A DNA stretch of 64,000 nt from Scedosporium boydii (lineage: Eukaryota; Ascomycota; Sordariomycetes; Microascales; Microascaceae), in assembly GCA_002221725.1 (NCBI GenBank), contig NJFT01000056.1, positions 1-64,000 on the forward strand, written 5' to 3'. Under the pieces are notes generated by a model. The model saw only the letters and a program-made list of their open reading frames with translations, was not told the DNA's origin and did not search any database. This document shows positions 45,616 through 56,929 of this stretch, piece by piece (positions within the stretch are counted from its first letter, which is position 1; each line of letters starts with the position of its first letter). The position numbers were made by a program, and so were the translations under genes.

Positions 45616-46842
45616 ATGCCTTTGAAATTCTTCAAGCACATAGTCGGGGGCCGCTCGCGCAACACAGCTGCCTCTAGAAGCAACTACCCAAACACAGAGC
45701 CAAACACCATAAATACACCTACTCAGGAACCCGCTGGGAGACCGAGTATGCTCGCCTACATCTCCGATCAACCCCTCGCGACCCTCTCGGCGGCGATTAT
45801 AGAACGAGAGCGGGTTTGGAAGGAGGCCAACCCTCGACGATGGTATATCTCTGCTGAAGGGCAGAAGTGGGTATGTGCACAGAGGGAGCTCGGCCAGGTT
45901 AGATACCTGACCAGACCCTCCGGCTTGCACGAGGCCCAGGGTATATCGAGTGTCCAAGATGAAGAAGGGGAGGACGATGAACGAGCGGCTGCCTCCTTGG
46001 AGGAGAATGAGCTGGACTGGTTGAACGGTATAGACCTGTCTGTATTTCGCAACAACCACTTTCAGGACGAGCCCGAGAGCGAGGATGATGACTGGTACAT
46101 CATCAATCCGCTCGATCCTGAGAACGGAGTGCCCTATGACCCGCTGGCTGGAGATATTATCGATAAGCTTGATAAATTCTTCCCCGCGACATCAGGTCTC
46201 ATGACACAGGTCCGACCCATCGAGCTAGCTCCTCTCCCCCACTCCGTCGACGGCGCCTCCTCCTCCACCGCTGACGGCACCCCCGTTGAGAGTGGCTCTG
46301 CCTCCAACCCGAACCAAGTCAACAGCGAGCACCGCACGTATAATGCCAGAGGCCAAGGTATTATCCGGGGTCTCGAGATAGCCCCCGCCATCGACCCCCT
46401 GAGGCAAGAGGATCACCTCACCGTCATCCGCACCTCGTTCTGTCTCCCGCCCGCAACCCCTAGAAATGACATCGAAAACTTCCTCATCCGCAACCCTTCC
46501 ATTCTTCACCACCTCGCCGACATGACCGCCCCGACGCCTCGCCTCGCATCTCAAACAGGCGGTAGGCGTAGCATCGCCATCAAGGATATATACACAGGTC
46601 TAGCGCGTCTCGACCTGGCCCGGAGCCTGAACAGAGTCGAGTGGAACGTCCTCGACGTTAGGAAGGCGCTGCAGCTGGGCGTCGTGCCCGGTGGGGTGGG
46701 GATTGGACCCAAGATGGGTAGGATGGCGAGGAGAAGCGGGGATGCTATAAGGAGGAGGTGGAATTGGAAGCCTGAACGGACCAAGTTGGCAGATTCCCAG
46801 ACTGTTGATGAGGTTGAGTCCTCAGACACGCTTGGCTCCTAG
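45616..46842 (+). CDS. Hypothetical protein, 408 aa
   Basis: Not recognised. It is a single open frame with ATG in a good context (CCAACCATGC). After a disordered start, a region about 45-100 has helical and aromatic content (MLAYISDQPLATLSAAIIERERVWKEANPRRWYISAEGQKWVCAQ). An acidic section follows (DEEGEDDERAAASLEENELDWLNGIDLSVF, and EPESEDDDWYIINPLDPENG). The C-terminal part (about 320-395) is ordered-looking with LDLARSLNRVEWNVLDVRKALQLG and a basic end. No signal peptide or membrane segment is visible. Codon use and length support a real gene of unknown role. Confidence 0.68.
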   Translation: MPLKFFKHIVGGRSRNTAASRSNYPNTEPNTINTPTQEPAGRPSMLAYISDQPLATLSAAIIERERVWKEANPRRWYISAEGQKWVCAQRELGQVRYLTRPSGLHEAQGISSVQDEEGEDDERAAASLEENELDWLNGIDLSVFRNNHFQDEPESEDDDWYIINPLDPENGVPYDPLAGDIIDKLDKFFPATSGLMTQVRPIELAPLPHSVDGASSSTADGTPVESGSASNPNQVNSEHRTYNARGQGIIRGLEIAPAIDPLRQEDHLTVIRTSFCLPPATPRNDIENFLIRNPSILHHLADMTAPTPRLASQTGGRRSIAIKDIYTGLARLDLARSLNRVEWNVLDVRKALQLGVVPGGVGIGPKMGRMARRSGDAIRRRWNWKPERTKLADSQTVDEVESSDTLGS

Positions 46843-47284
46843 GAAATTCTTGATACCTTAAGGACAGTGGGGGCTTCGGGCACTTCAGACTCTGCTTGAG
46901 TGATTTCTACGACTGCATCAGCAAACTCTCTTTCGCTGGCCTCATAGAAGCTGGCTGTGTAACACCAGGGCAGGACAAAACCGGCTGTATTCAGGAGGAT
47001 AGGAACAAAAAGGGGGGGGGGACGACAAAGAAGAGGCCGCTACTTGTTGAAAGTAGCAACTAGACTTTTTTTCCCTAAAGAAAAGAGAAAGCATGCTGGA
47101 GTTTGGAGTCTGGAGTCTGTATTCATTGAGTTTAGAAGTATACAGGACGCAAGTCTATAATCGGGTATCTCTTTTTTTTGTTCCCATTTTCCTATTCTTC
47201 CCTCGCTAAAATGCTCAAACTTCAATGCTTGTTTGTTCCGTTCCCTTCTCTCTCCCGTGCTCTATTCAGTTCTTCCCCGTAAAC
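46843..47284. other. Convergent intergenic, 442 bp
   Basis: This holds the 3' ends of two converging genes, including a G9-10 run near 47010. No gene is seen. Confidence 0.5.
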
Positions 47285-48782
47285 TTACACATGCGCCCAG
47301 CCATTCTCAACCAGGACCTGCATCTCATTAATCACACAGAAATCCCCCGGCTCAGAATTGCCCACTCTGTCCTCCATCCACTTATCCATCCTCCTTTTCA
47401 CGATCCAATCCCTCGTCTCGGTGCGGTACAGCCACCGAAGGATGCGGCTACCCCACAGACCCTTGAAGATCTGCCACGGCGACACCCAGCTCCCTGACGT
47501 GGGGTTGACGGCCTCGTACGCGGCCGAGGTGTAACCGACGCGCACTTGCGGATTGAGGTAGATGCCGAGCTGTTGGGACAGCGGGTTATCGGCGTGGATG
47601 AGGCAGCATTCGCTCGCTTCGACGTGGAGAGCAGCGAGAGAATCGGCGAGGGCTCGGAAGCGAATGGGGTTTTCGGAAACGAATGGTTGGGCTTGCATTG
47701 CCACTAAGAGCGAGGGGAAAAAAAAGGGAGATGTTAGCGCAATGCGTTATCGTTGGAAGACAGAGGACGAATGAGGTTTCCGATGCGCTCACCTATTCCG
47801 TTCCAGCAGCTCTTGACGGGAACGGCGGGCCAATTTGCAATCATGGCATTTCGAGAAACCTCGGACCGGAAGTATGGCCATGTTTGCATAAGGTGCGTAT
47901 CGCCATTAGAGTCGCGAAGAGCAAAGGTATCATAGTAATTGGGCGGGTTGGAGACGTCCAAGGAACAGGCGGCAGCGTAAGTCCCATCATTGGTATCCAA
48001 AAGGGTGAGGACATCCTCCGTCTTGTCATTGTTAAGTCAGTAAGAGGATCCCATGTGTAATGTCGCAACGTCCAAGCATGCGAGGGGGAGGGAGTGGACG
48101 ATACCCTGAACACAACATCATTGAGGAACAAGACCTTGTCAAAGTGTATACCCTGATCCCTCAGCTTAATCAGATCCCTCAACGTCTTGTCTCTGAGCTC
48201 GGCAAGAAATGGTATGCGCCTCAGCTCCTTCCTGCCCCTCGGCGTCTCAACCCAACCGGAACCATCGGGGTCCTTCGCCATCTCCTCCTCGTGCGTGACG
48301 TCCGAGAGCGTAATGTTCCTCGGCACTCCCATCCGCCCCAGGGTAGAGTCCAGCTCTTGCAGCGCCTCCTTCGTATCGTCCCAGCTCCCGCTCTCATACA
48401 CACTCACAAAAACATTCTGGGGTCCCAGCGCCTCGGCTAACCCCACGACCGCATCGCTCCAGTACTGTCGGACCAGCCAACCGTCGTTCCAGTGTAAGCT
48501 CGCGATATATATCCTCTCGTTTTTCCGTCGGGCATGAGCTTGCGGATGCGGTGGTGTTGCGAGGTTCCTCCTCACGAGAAGTACTTCGGCGAGGTTCCAT
48601 ACACAGAATAAGAGCAGGAATAGCCGGGCGATCCGGGAGCGGAGGAAGCGTCGGGCTCGTTGGCGGATGGTCGACCGGGGGCTCCGGGAGCGGAAGTGGG
48701 AGGATTCTGTAAGAGGAAGCAGGGTGGGAGGCGACGACCTGCCTTTGCGGCGGCTAGCAGAAAATATGAGGGTCATGTCCAC
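47285..48782 (-). CDS. CMT1/CAP59-type alpha-1,3-mannosyltransferase
   Basis: The family is known from Cryptococcus Cmt1, a Golgi enzyme that adds alpha-1,3-mannose. Three exons on the minus strand (48782-48105, 48021-47793, 47703-47285) give 441 aa with closed phases. Layout: a basic cytosolic N-terminus with Ser/Arg-rich sequence, one membrane anchor (IARLFLLLFCVWNLAEVLLV, about 50-69), then the lumenal catalytic part. Family marks are ERIYIASLHWNDGWLVRQYW, NVFVSVYESGSWDDTK, FDKVLFLNDVVF, LLDTNDGTYAAACSLD and KSCWNGI. Type II topology in the Golgi is the usual arrangement. The first ATG is used because it keeps the basic region; a later start is possible. The natural acceptor in a mould is unknown. 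Confidence 0.9.
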
Positions 48783-50717
48783 CTGGCCATTACTAGCATA
48801 TATTGGCTACGGATTAATCGCAGACATCACCGGGGGGGGGGGAGAATTAGAGGAGGAATCGGTGCGCAAAGGGAACAGAAACAGCAGTGCAGTCTGGAAG
48901 CACGAGACCCACGAGCTGACCATTGAGCTGACAATGACATCGTCTTAGAAGAGGTGGAAGGACGGATGCAATGGTGGGAGGTCTCGATACAAGTATTACT
49001 TGGGAGAAGGCCAGGCCAAGACCAGCCAATTCAGATTAGGGAAAGCACAGGCGCCACCAGCTCTGGAGAAGCTCTCGACAAACAGCAAGACTCTAAACTA
49101 CCCCGGCTCACACCATGTCTCAGTTGAATTCTTCCTGTTTTCTCTTTTCCCTTCTGCTAGAAGATGTAAGCGCTCTCGTTAAGCGCATGATTGATGAGAA
49201 GGTTATGGTTTATTTCTATGTTTATTTCTATTTCCCAAGTCTACATACTATTTCGTATGTGTTCTGCGAAGTAGTTCTTGTGGAGCTGTGCGCAGTAATG
49301 ACGACCCCCATCATCCCTGCCAGGGGCCGCCCTGCTTCACCCCTTACTCCAGGCTTAGTGGATATGTAGACACTGCAGCCACGCCAGTCTCATTACGAAG
49401 TAGCAGGGCGGGGTGAGAACACACAATGGGGATTGCGAAGCATGAAGTACTGGGGTACACTTCATGACGATTTCCTCGCCTGGGCAGAGACGAGGATGAC
49501 ACTAGAGGCTGTTAGTGGCTCGGCATGGGACAACAGGGTTACAAAGTTGGTTTAAAGCCCTGCCCAAGAAGTACGACGTGAATATTGTACTTCGAAGATG
49601 CCTCCAATAATCACCACCATTCTAGGATTCGTAGGAGATGGCATCTTGTTGCTCTCAGGGGTTTTACAAGTACGAAGTACTCAGTATTATCATGACAACC
49701 TGTTACGAAGGGATATTGCAAGGAGGTCATCGCAGACACCATGCTTCATCTGCCAAGACTTCATATCAAATCTCCATGGGAGAAGTTGGGACATTATAAG
49801 ATTTGCGATTCTTATTATGTGGGGCAGCTTGAGAGATATGTACAATTGTATTCTTCCATAGAGTTTGTATGGGAACATTACAATTGACACTACCAGCCTG
49901 AGAGGGAACGTGGGCCGTGCCTTGCTAGAAAATGCGGCAGCACCGGGGAACTGCCGGCTCCTTCTCCTTTATCTGGTAACTGGACACAAGCAGACAGGCA
50001 TCGAGTCAGAAGCACATAGAATACACAGGTAAGACGACAACGTTGAGGCGTTGTGGATTCCACCCGAAACTTCGGACGTGCGAGTGTTCAAGGGAGCCTT
50101 GATACGAAATGAGCACTTGGAAAAGCAAAGTACATTGTACCTCGGTACTTCGTACTCTGCCCCTGAAATTCCCAGATTGATTAAGATTATTGATCAGAGC
50201 TTGTGAAAGCTGGAGCTCCTTCCAAGCCAACATCTCCATCATGATCACAGCTTGATACATACGTAGCCCGATTCATCGACGAAAGGAAATTTAAATTTAG
50301 CAGAGTTTCATGTTTGAAATACACATGAATGGTGGGCGGCCGTTCTTTATCACAAGCTCTCTCCCAGACATACTAGAGGGAGAGAAAGAGGGAGAGAGGG
50401 CAAATGTGTCCTCGGCGGCCTCGGCGGCGATTCCTCCCATCTAATGCAGACGCCGAATCCTGTATTCCGATCTAACCGTTCCAAAGTGCCGTACTGTGTG
50501 ATGCAGAGAGCGGATCGGATCGGATCCAAGAATTGCCCTCTTTTGTCGTCCGTTCCCCGAATTTTTTTTCCCGATTTTGTTTTGTCCCTGTCATTCTTGA
50601 CAAAGAGAAGCACGTATCGTACACACTCAACTTGTGGCTTCGCTCTAACCAAAGCCAACCCCCTAAGAGAAGAAATTTGAAGTGTTTCATCGGTCTCCCG
50701 TCGATCCATCCCCACGT
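48783..50717. other. 1.9-kb region without a supported complete gene
   Basis: The stretch contains the CMT1-like promoter, a G10 run near 48833, a small coding-like fragment at 49598, and a cluster of TACGAAGTA/TACTTCGTA motifs at 49394, 49671 and 50146. Other frames show no domain. The last part should contain the PMT4 3' UTR. Confidence 0.5.
49598..49669 (+). other. Possible gene remnant or first exon
   Basis: An ATG opens the short frame MPPIITTILGFVGDGILLL, which looks like the hydrophobic N-terminus of small fungal proteins of unknown role. It runs directly into ACAAGTACGAAGTAC, where GTACGA could act as a splice donor. No matching downstream exon was found, so it may be a relic or chance. 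Confidence 0.2.
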
Positions 50718-53218
50718 TTATTTGGCGAAATGGAGGTCATATCCGAGCCACTTGCGCTGCTGAACTTGCTCAACGGTAAGGCCGGGATATCCGTACGTCA
50801 GCGGCAGGAAGAAGTACCAGCCGGCCACGACAATTGCAAGAACGACGCCACTGGCAATCCAAGTGGACACCATGCTCTGGTTAGCGAGCCGCTCGCCCGC
50901 GGTAACAAAGTGCTTGGGTCCAGGAGCCGGTTTCTTGCCCGACTTGACGGCCTGGTAGGTTGGCTCTTCGGGCGCAGGCTCGGAGCAGAAGATGAATTCC
51001 ACGAGTGCTCCCGCGACCAGGCACGAGGCAAGGTGGGCGGGGAGGTAGTGGTGCAAGAAGAGCTGACGGCCCATGACCCAGAACGGGAAGTAGTGGGTCG
51101 CCCACGCAAGGAAGAAGAAGCCTGTCGAGTTGTAGAAACGGGATCGGGTGCCTAGTAGGGACAAATATAGTCAGCAAATAAGCCTAACTTATTGAGGAGG
51201 ACAAAAAGGAGAAGGAGAAAGCTTACGGCGATCCAGGGCGTCAATTCCACGGCGCAGAGAGAGCTGGTCAGCGGCAACAATGCCGGCAAACACAGCCAAC
51301 AAGCTGCTGGTGAACCACCAGCCAATGGGATTTCCGAGGAAGTAAATCTGCTGCCGCGTCTCATTCTGCGTCCAGAAGCTGACTCCGCGGAGCAGGAAAG
51401 GCCACTGGTAAGGGTGGCTAGAGTAGGGATGGCTGCTGGTCAGCTGGCTGTTGTGCCAGAACATCGACCTCTGCAGCTCGAACCACTTCCTAAGGAAGGG
51501 AAGCGTCTTCACCTTGCGCGCGGGCTTCTCTCGGCGCTTGTCATCGGCGGCGAGAGAAGGAATGTCCTCGACGAACCAGATGTTGGAGCTCGGCGCAATC
51601 TGCTTGTTTCCGTTGATCTCCTGCTGACGATGGCCCCAGTCGGGCAAAGGCTTCGTGTGCGTCCACATGGCTACCTTGCTGGGGTTGTGAATGAGTTTAA
51701 AGTGACCCGAGATACTCTTGAATTCCTGCTTGTTCTTTCCGTGTTCGATGCGAATCTCGAATAGGGTATCGTTGAGACGAGAGCCGTAGGCGTCCGCGAG
51801 GGGGACGGTGGTAAACTCCTGGTTCGTCGGGTAGTAAGGAGAGGCAACATCGTGAGAAAGAAGGATGGTGTCAGTGCCGATGTGTCGGAGACGGACAAGG
51901 TCGTGGTTCTTGACATGACGGCCGGCCTTGTGGTCATCCTGGAGAGGGATGATCTGCCAGTAGTTGTTGGTATCATTGTAAGGGTACCCTGTAACCTGTT
52001 GTCCCTGGCTGGAAACGCGACCGTCATCGTAACGGAGAGGGTAGCGGTCCGGATGAGAGTGGAGGTAGGTCTTGGTTTCCTTGTGGCGGATCGAAATCGT
52101 GTCGTAGTAGTCAATGGTGACGGCATTGGCGAGCATGACGTTGTCGCTCAGCGTCTCTTGGAACTCAGGTGTCATAAAGTCATCTCCGGGACCCGATCGA
52201 GACAAGACGGTGAAATGGACTTGGAACCAGAAGAGGTAGAAGAGGAAGGGCATGATGATCAGACCAAAGGCCCTAGCACAAAAGTGCTTGATGAACAGGC
52301 GCATCGGAAGAGCGCCACCCGGCCTCTTGATATCCAAGAGATCCCACAAGTCGATGATGACGGCGGAGCCGATAGTGACAAAGGCGAAAGTGCCGACGTA
52401 CTTGGTAGAGATGTCGCAGGACAGCGCAAAACCGGTGAGAATAAGCCACTTCCACCACTTTCGCGAGAAGGGCTCGTGGCGCAGCTTGTAGAACCTAATA
52501 TAGAACAGCAAGCTGCACGCCATAGAGAAAACGAGAGTGGCATCGAGAAGGATCAATCGCGTCTGGCCAATGTGGGCATTGTCGAGAAGAACGAGACCGG
52601 AAGCAAGGAGACAGGCAGGGAGGCTGTAGCCGGACTCCCACATGATCAAGTAGACAACCGAGACGGTCAAGGCGCCCAAGATGGCGGGCAGGGAGCGGAA
52701 AGCCACATAGGGAATATTGTTCGCGATATACGAGTCGCCAATGTTGTCGAAGTGGAAATGGCCATCGTAGCCAACGAGCCAGCCCATGAAGGCAAAGAGG
52801 AGCTTTCCGAATGGAGGGTGGACATCGAAAAAGTACGTTCTCTCGAGATAGTACGAAGCGAACTAGGCAGGGAGTGCAAGGGGTCAGTTTACATGTTCGC
52901 CCGTCGTGGGCAACGGCAGGTAGGGAGGCAGAGAGGGGAGATCCTCACCTTGCCAAAATGGACCTCATCGAAGACGACCTCGTTGGGATGGCTGATGCCC
53001 CAGAACCTTGTGAGGAAAGCCAGGCCCGTGATGAGGCCAAAGGCCACTCTGTAGGATGTTTCGGAGGGAGCAGGCTTGGCCTTGGTCTTCGCTAGTGTAT
53101 CGAGAACATCGTCGTTCGAACGCGCCGCGGGAGGTGCCGGCGAAACGGACTTTCGGGGCACGTTGCGCTGACGCAAGCTACCCTGGGGAACGCCAGAAGC
53201 CATGGCGGGCAATGGCAT
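50718..53218 (-). CDS. PMT4: Protein O-mannosyltransferase, Pmt4 subfamily
   Basis: Pmt4 transfers mannose from dolichyl phosphate to Ser/Thr of membrane-anchored secretory proteins in the ER. Three exons on the minus strand (53218-52949, 52862-51227, 51151-50718) give 779 aa with closed phases. The hydrophilic N-terminus is followed by the first helix and HPNEVVFDEVHFGKF, with the essential Asp84-Glu85. HPPFGKLLFA and HFHFDNIGDSYI are Pmt4-type. About nine to eleven hydrophobic helices flank the lumenal MIR region (about 330-520: DRYPLRYDDGRVSSQGQQVT, RLRHIGTDTILLSHDVASP, WTHTKPLPDWGHRQQEINGN). The C-terminus has FFFLAWATHYFPFWVMGRQ and LHHYLPAHLASCL. The start could instead be the ATG 15 bp downstream (MASGVPQ). 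The opposite strand carries a 400-codon shadow frame with no content. Confidence 0.94.
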
Positions 53219-55080
53219 TCAAGGTACTCTAGTAGGCAGAAATGGCAGTGTTAGCTGAATGGAAATGGCAAGGCGACATTCAAGCAGCCCAATACGAGTT
53301 TGATAATCGACGAGGATCAAAGGATCAAAGCAGAGGAAGGCGGCAGAAGAGGTATGTGGAAGGCTCTCCAGATAGGGGAATGGATGGTGGTCTTCAGCTG
53401 ACGTGGACAGATTGACAATGCCCCAGACAGCGATGCTTGAAAAGGAGAAAGATGGCTTCTGCTTGAAGTTGTAGGGTCTGAAGCTAATGCGATTCACATA
53501 CCTTGAACTGCACGTAAGGATTGACTTGAAGTCAGAAAAAGAAGAAGATGAATAGAATAATACAAAGAGAGAAGTGAAAGAAGCAGATCAAAGGAGAAAA
53601 GGATTAATATCTGCGGCAAACTGGGGTGTGGAGATGCAATTAATATCAAGGTGGCCTCCTCGAAACGGGTGGTCACACCAGGTTCAAGGCTTGGTTGGAC
53701 AGACCAGGTCAAGCTTGTGCTCTTTGCTATGTTTAGCAGTGGAAGGAACCACTCTGCAGTTCCAACTTTTTTTTCTTGGCTTTCCCGGGCACAATTTGGA
53801 CAGCTGGCAGCTCCAGGACGTTGGACACTGGACCAGGTTCCAGATCCCTGTTCAATTAATTCTTACATGGTCTAGTGGACACTACACCACCTCAAGGCAT
53901 CATGGTACACTATAACTTCTCGGTGCTCGACAACACGAAGCAGCTCCAGGAATGCTAATCCCGATTTGGAGCATCTACCCACCCACGGCGCATCACTTGT
54001 GGGATTCGCGGGTCGAATTATTGATTTCGTCCTTGTATTGACCGGAAACCGGCGATTACATGATCGGCCCTCAGGTCCTTCATCACTTTCGGTTGGAACC
54101 AGTGTTGATCTTTTCCACTGATTGATAAGAGTAGGGCTACAACGGCCTGGTTCTCGAGCTTTTCGATACCACTATCGATCTTGGATACGTTTTCTTGGAC
54201 AGATTGCCTCAGCTCCATCTCGAAACAAAGTCCCCTCATCCATCTCTTTCTTCCTCGACCTGCATCACGATGCAAGAAACTCGACCATGGCCTGCTTCAG
54301 GATGACACGAAACGATATAATCTAAACTGACTTGAAAAACAAGCGCACCACCCCAATGCCGTGCTACCCATATTGAAAGCAGAAGTTACGCAGGACGAAG
54401 AATAGACACGCTACCTCAGGACAAAGCAGTGGCCCCAAATCTCCCATAGATCGTCTGCCCCTGCAGCAGAAGCTACACTAGTCATCTCTTTTTAGCTCAG
54501 CCAAGCCGACGAGATCGGAGCTGGAGGAAAGACTTTGCTCGGAGCAAATGAGAAATTAGAGACACTGGGAGCCAGGGAGAGATGCCCGCCAGGAATTCCA
54601 TACTTCGTACTCGTTCGCAAACGGCATGATATAATACTGAGGTAACATTAAGGCGCGTAGGAAGAAATGTTGCTCGTCCCAAGATCCTCCCCCACGCACC
54701 TATGTAGACTTCGTTCACTCTTCGCACGAGTCGTTCCGGTCGAAGCGCGGGTAGAAGAGATTTGATGTTTCAGCGCGGTCCAGCGAAGCGCGGAATTGTC
54801 AATCGTTACTCCATCAGGAGCTAGCAAGATGTTACCTAATAGTAGATCTTGAGGCGTGCTGGATGAGGGGGCCGAAGGGCGTGCTCAAGCTCAACGTGCT
54901 GTTATAATTGTAATCAATTCAGAACCCCTCAGCGGGGTATTTCTCAGCAAAAGGCTCATTGATCAATTGAAGCACGCTTGAGCTCACATCACTCGATAGC
55001 TATTGCGTACTTAGATGCCGACGTAACCCGTAACCTCCGCCTAGTTGAGTCCAATTAAAGGAAATAGAACCTCCCAGAGC
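53219..55080. other. Divergent intergenic: PMT4 to RidA, 1.9 kb
   Basis: No complete gene is supported. A minus-strand frame at 54018-54275 has coding-like composition (VQENVSKIDSGIEKLENQ) but is short and unrecognised. TACTTCGTA lies at 54601-54609 and TCAATTGA at 54963-54970. The first 360 bp upstream of PMT4 are its leader and promoter. Confidence 0.5.
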
Positions 55081-55785
55081 ATGAGAGCCTTTCCCCTCAG
55101 GCCCCTCCCCAGCCTCTACCGTTCAATTCCTGCGCATCGTTCTGCAACCCGTGGTTTTCTTCTCCAGCTTCAACCAGCTTCGACCAGATTCAGCTCCAAC
55201 ACCAAGACCATGGCTACCCCCGTTTTCACCAAGAATGCCCCGCCGGGTATGTTCCCCCCTCTCAAGCTTATTCAAATGACATATGCTGACTCCAGTACGT
55301 AGCTGTCGGCCCCTACGTAAGTCCCATGTTAACGGTCCTGCACCCAGCACATAGCGTCCATAGCGTCTAACCGGGGATTGTGTACCATCGTTTAGTCCCA
55401 GGCCATCAAGACCCCCGGCGCCATCTACTGCTCCGGCCAGGTCCACTTCAACACCGAAGGCGTGTTGCAGGACGGAACTATCGCCGAGAAGACTGCCCTC
55501 TGCATCGAGAACCTCGAGGCCGTCCTCACCGAGGCCGGTTCCTCCATCGAGAAAGTCGTCAAGACCACCGTCTTCCTCTCTGACATGGCCAGCTTCGCTG
55601 TAAGTGATCTACCGACGTGAGAGGAGGGTTTGAGAGATCCGGTGGTTCACACTGACACTTCATACTAGGAGATGAACGGCGAGTATGAGAAGTGGTTCAA
55701 GCACAAGCCCGCCCGAAGCTGCGTCGCTGTCAAGACCCTTCCTAAGAACGCCGACGTCGAGATCGAGGCTATCGCCCTCCCTTAA
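55081..55785 (+). CDS. RidA/YjgF family enamine-imine deaminase (Mmf1/Hmf1-like)
   Basis: RidA hydrolyses reactive 2-aminoacrylate and related imines made by PLP enzymes, and in yeast Mmf1 supports mitochondrial isoleucine synthesis. Four exons (55081-55246, 55303-55316, 55396-55599, 55669-55785) give 166 aa. Exon 2 is a 14-nt micro-exon encoding AVGPY; the closer acceptor (CCAG) breaks the frame while GTAG at 55302 keeps it. Residues 1-43 are Arg/Ser-rich without acids, a likely mitochondrial presequence. A second in-frame ATG at 55210 (Met44, context ACCATGG) starts [11 protein letters not shown], the normal N-terminus of cytosolic RidA. Core marks are [32 protein letters not shown] and [12 protein letters not shown], the last with the catalytic Arg. 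Confidence 0.93.
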
Positions 55786-55990
55786 ATAGCCTGAAGCTTC
55801 GTATCGGTTAGCTACTAGTCGCAAAATATATCAATAACCATATCGACATGAACAAGTGCATGTAAACAAGAACTCCCCACTCTTCCATCGTATTCGTGAA
55901 TGAAAATGATCGATATCCAGCCGCCTAACTGAAAGAAGCGCCCGTCATTCGTCTCATACCCCCTCGCCGAAGCCATAAACGCGGCCTTTG

Positions 55991-56929
55991 TCAGTAATCA
56001 CAAGCCAACGCCTCAATAATTTCCCATCCCGGCTCATCGCCCAACCAAGCACAAATATTCTTCGCCGCATGCTCCGCCCTATCCACCATCACCTCCCCAG
56101 TCACCCTCCCCATCCACGCCCCCATATCCCCAATAAACGCAATCGTCTCGGCCCACCGTAACAGACAAGCCATGCTCTCCGCTGCCGTGCGCTCCGACTC
56201 GGGGACTGTAAGCCTGTCGCGCTGCGCGCGGCCCCAGAGCATGTTGCAAATCGTGCTGACGTTCGCGAGGAGCGACTCGGTCACTTCGGGCACTGTGGTG
56301 ACTCCGGGGAGCACCACCGTCGAGCGTTGGCGGAGACTTGGCGATGAGGGGTACGGTGAGTATCGTTGACTGGAGCAGGAGCGGCGTCGGGCGCGACGCT
56401 GGATGAAGGGGTTGCCGATGGCGGGGTGGCGGAGGGCCCAGTTTACGCGGTGGTTGCTGATGTAGACGCTTGTTGCGCGGACGCAGACTTCGTACATGGA
56501 CGATAGTATCTCCTTTAATCTCGACGCGTCCCTGGTAGCATTTCTGGAAGCCGTCCGACGAGGAGGAGAGTCGAGCGAGCCGTCGAATCCACCACCGTTC
56601 GGTATCAGCCGCGTCTGTTCGAAATTGGTGGTTGACGTAGGAAATTCGTTGCCCACAGAGCCATTCCCTAGGTTTCTTCCCGGCAAGTTGATAGCATGAG
56701 GAGACATATGGCTTGTTTGGGTCGCATGTCCCTCAGGAGTAACCGCAGTATTACACGCCATTGGATCCGTTGGCTCTCCATTCGAATGTTTGGGCCGGTC
56801 CCACTGAGGTGATCTAAAAAGAATGACCTGGTCCGGACGGGGGGACAGCGCTCGGGTCGAGCCATCCGGTTGTTGTTCGCGGCGGCGGCCGGAGTAAACG
56901 AAGGCGCTTGGGGATTCGGATGCAGACAT
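55991..56929 (-). CDS. Hypothetical protein, 312 aa
   Basis: Not recognised. It is a single open frame. Residues 1-130 are low-complexity, Arg/Ser/Pro/Asn-rich and probably disordered. From about 130 there is an ordered helical part: ASRLKEILSSMYEVCVRATSVYISNHRVNWALRHP, then, after a Ser/Arg-rich loop, VPEVTESLLANVSTICNMLWGRAQRDRL, MACLLRWAETIAFIGDMGAWMGRVTGE and HAAKNICAWLGDEPGWEIIEAL. No signal peptide or clear membrane helix. The helical C-terminal half with regular hydrophobic spacing supports a real protein. Confidence 0.65.
   Translation of the reverse strand: MSASESPSAFVYSGRRREQQPDGSTRALSPRPDQVILFRSPQWDRPKHSNGEPTDPMACNTAVTPEGHATQTSHMSPHAINLPGRNLGNGSVGNEFPTSTTNFEQTRLIPNGGGFDGSLDSPPRRTASRNATRDASRLKEILSSMYEVCVRATSVYISNHRVNWALRHPAIGNPFIQRRARRRSCSSQRYSPYPSSPSLRQRSTVVLPGVTTVPEVTESLLANVSTICNMLWGRAQRDRLTVPESERTAAESMACLLRWAETIAFIGDMGAWMGRVTGEVMVDRAEHAAKNICAWLGDEPGWEIIEALACDY

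Noticed and set aside
51852..53054. 400-codon plus-strand frame opposite PMT4
   Set aside because: It is an antisense shadow of the PMT4 exons, crosses a PMT4 intron and has no recognisable motif.
54018..54275. 85-codon minus-strand frame upstream of RidA
   Set aside because: The coding-like segment is short, has no neighbours in frame and no known family; possibly a relic.
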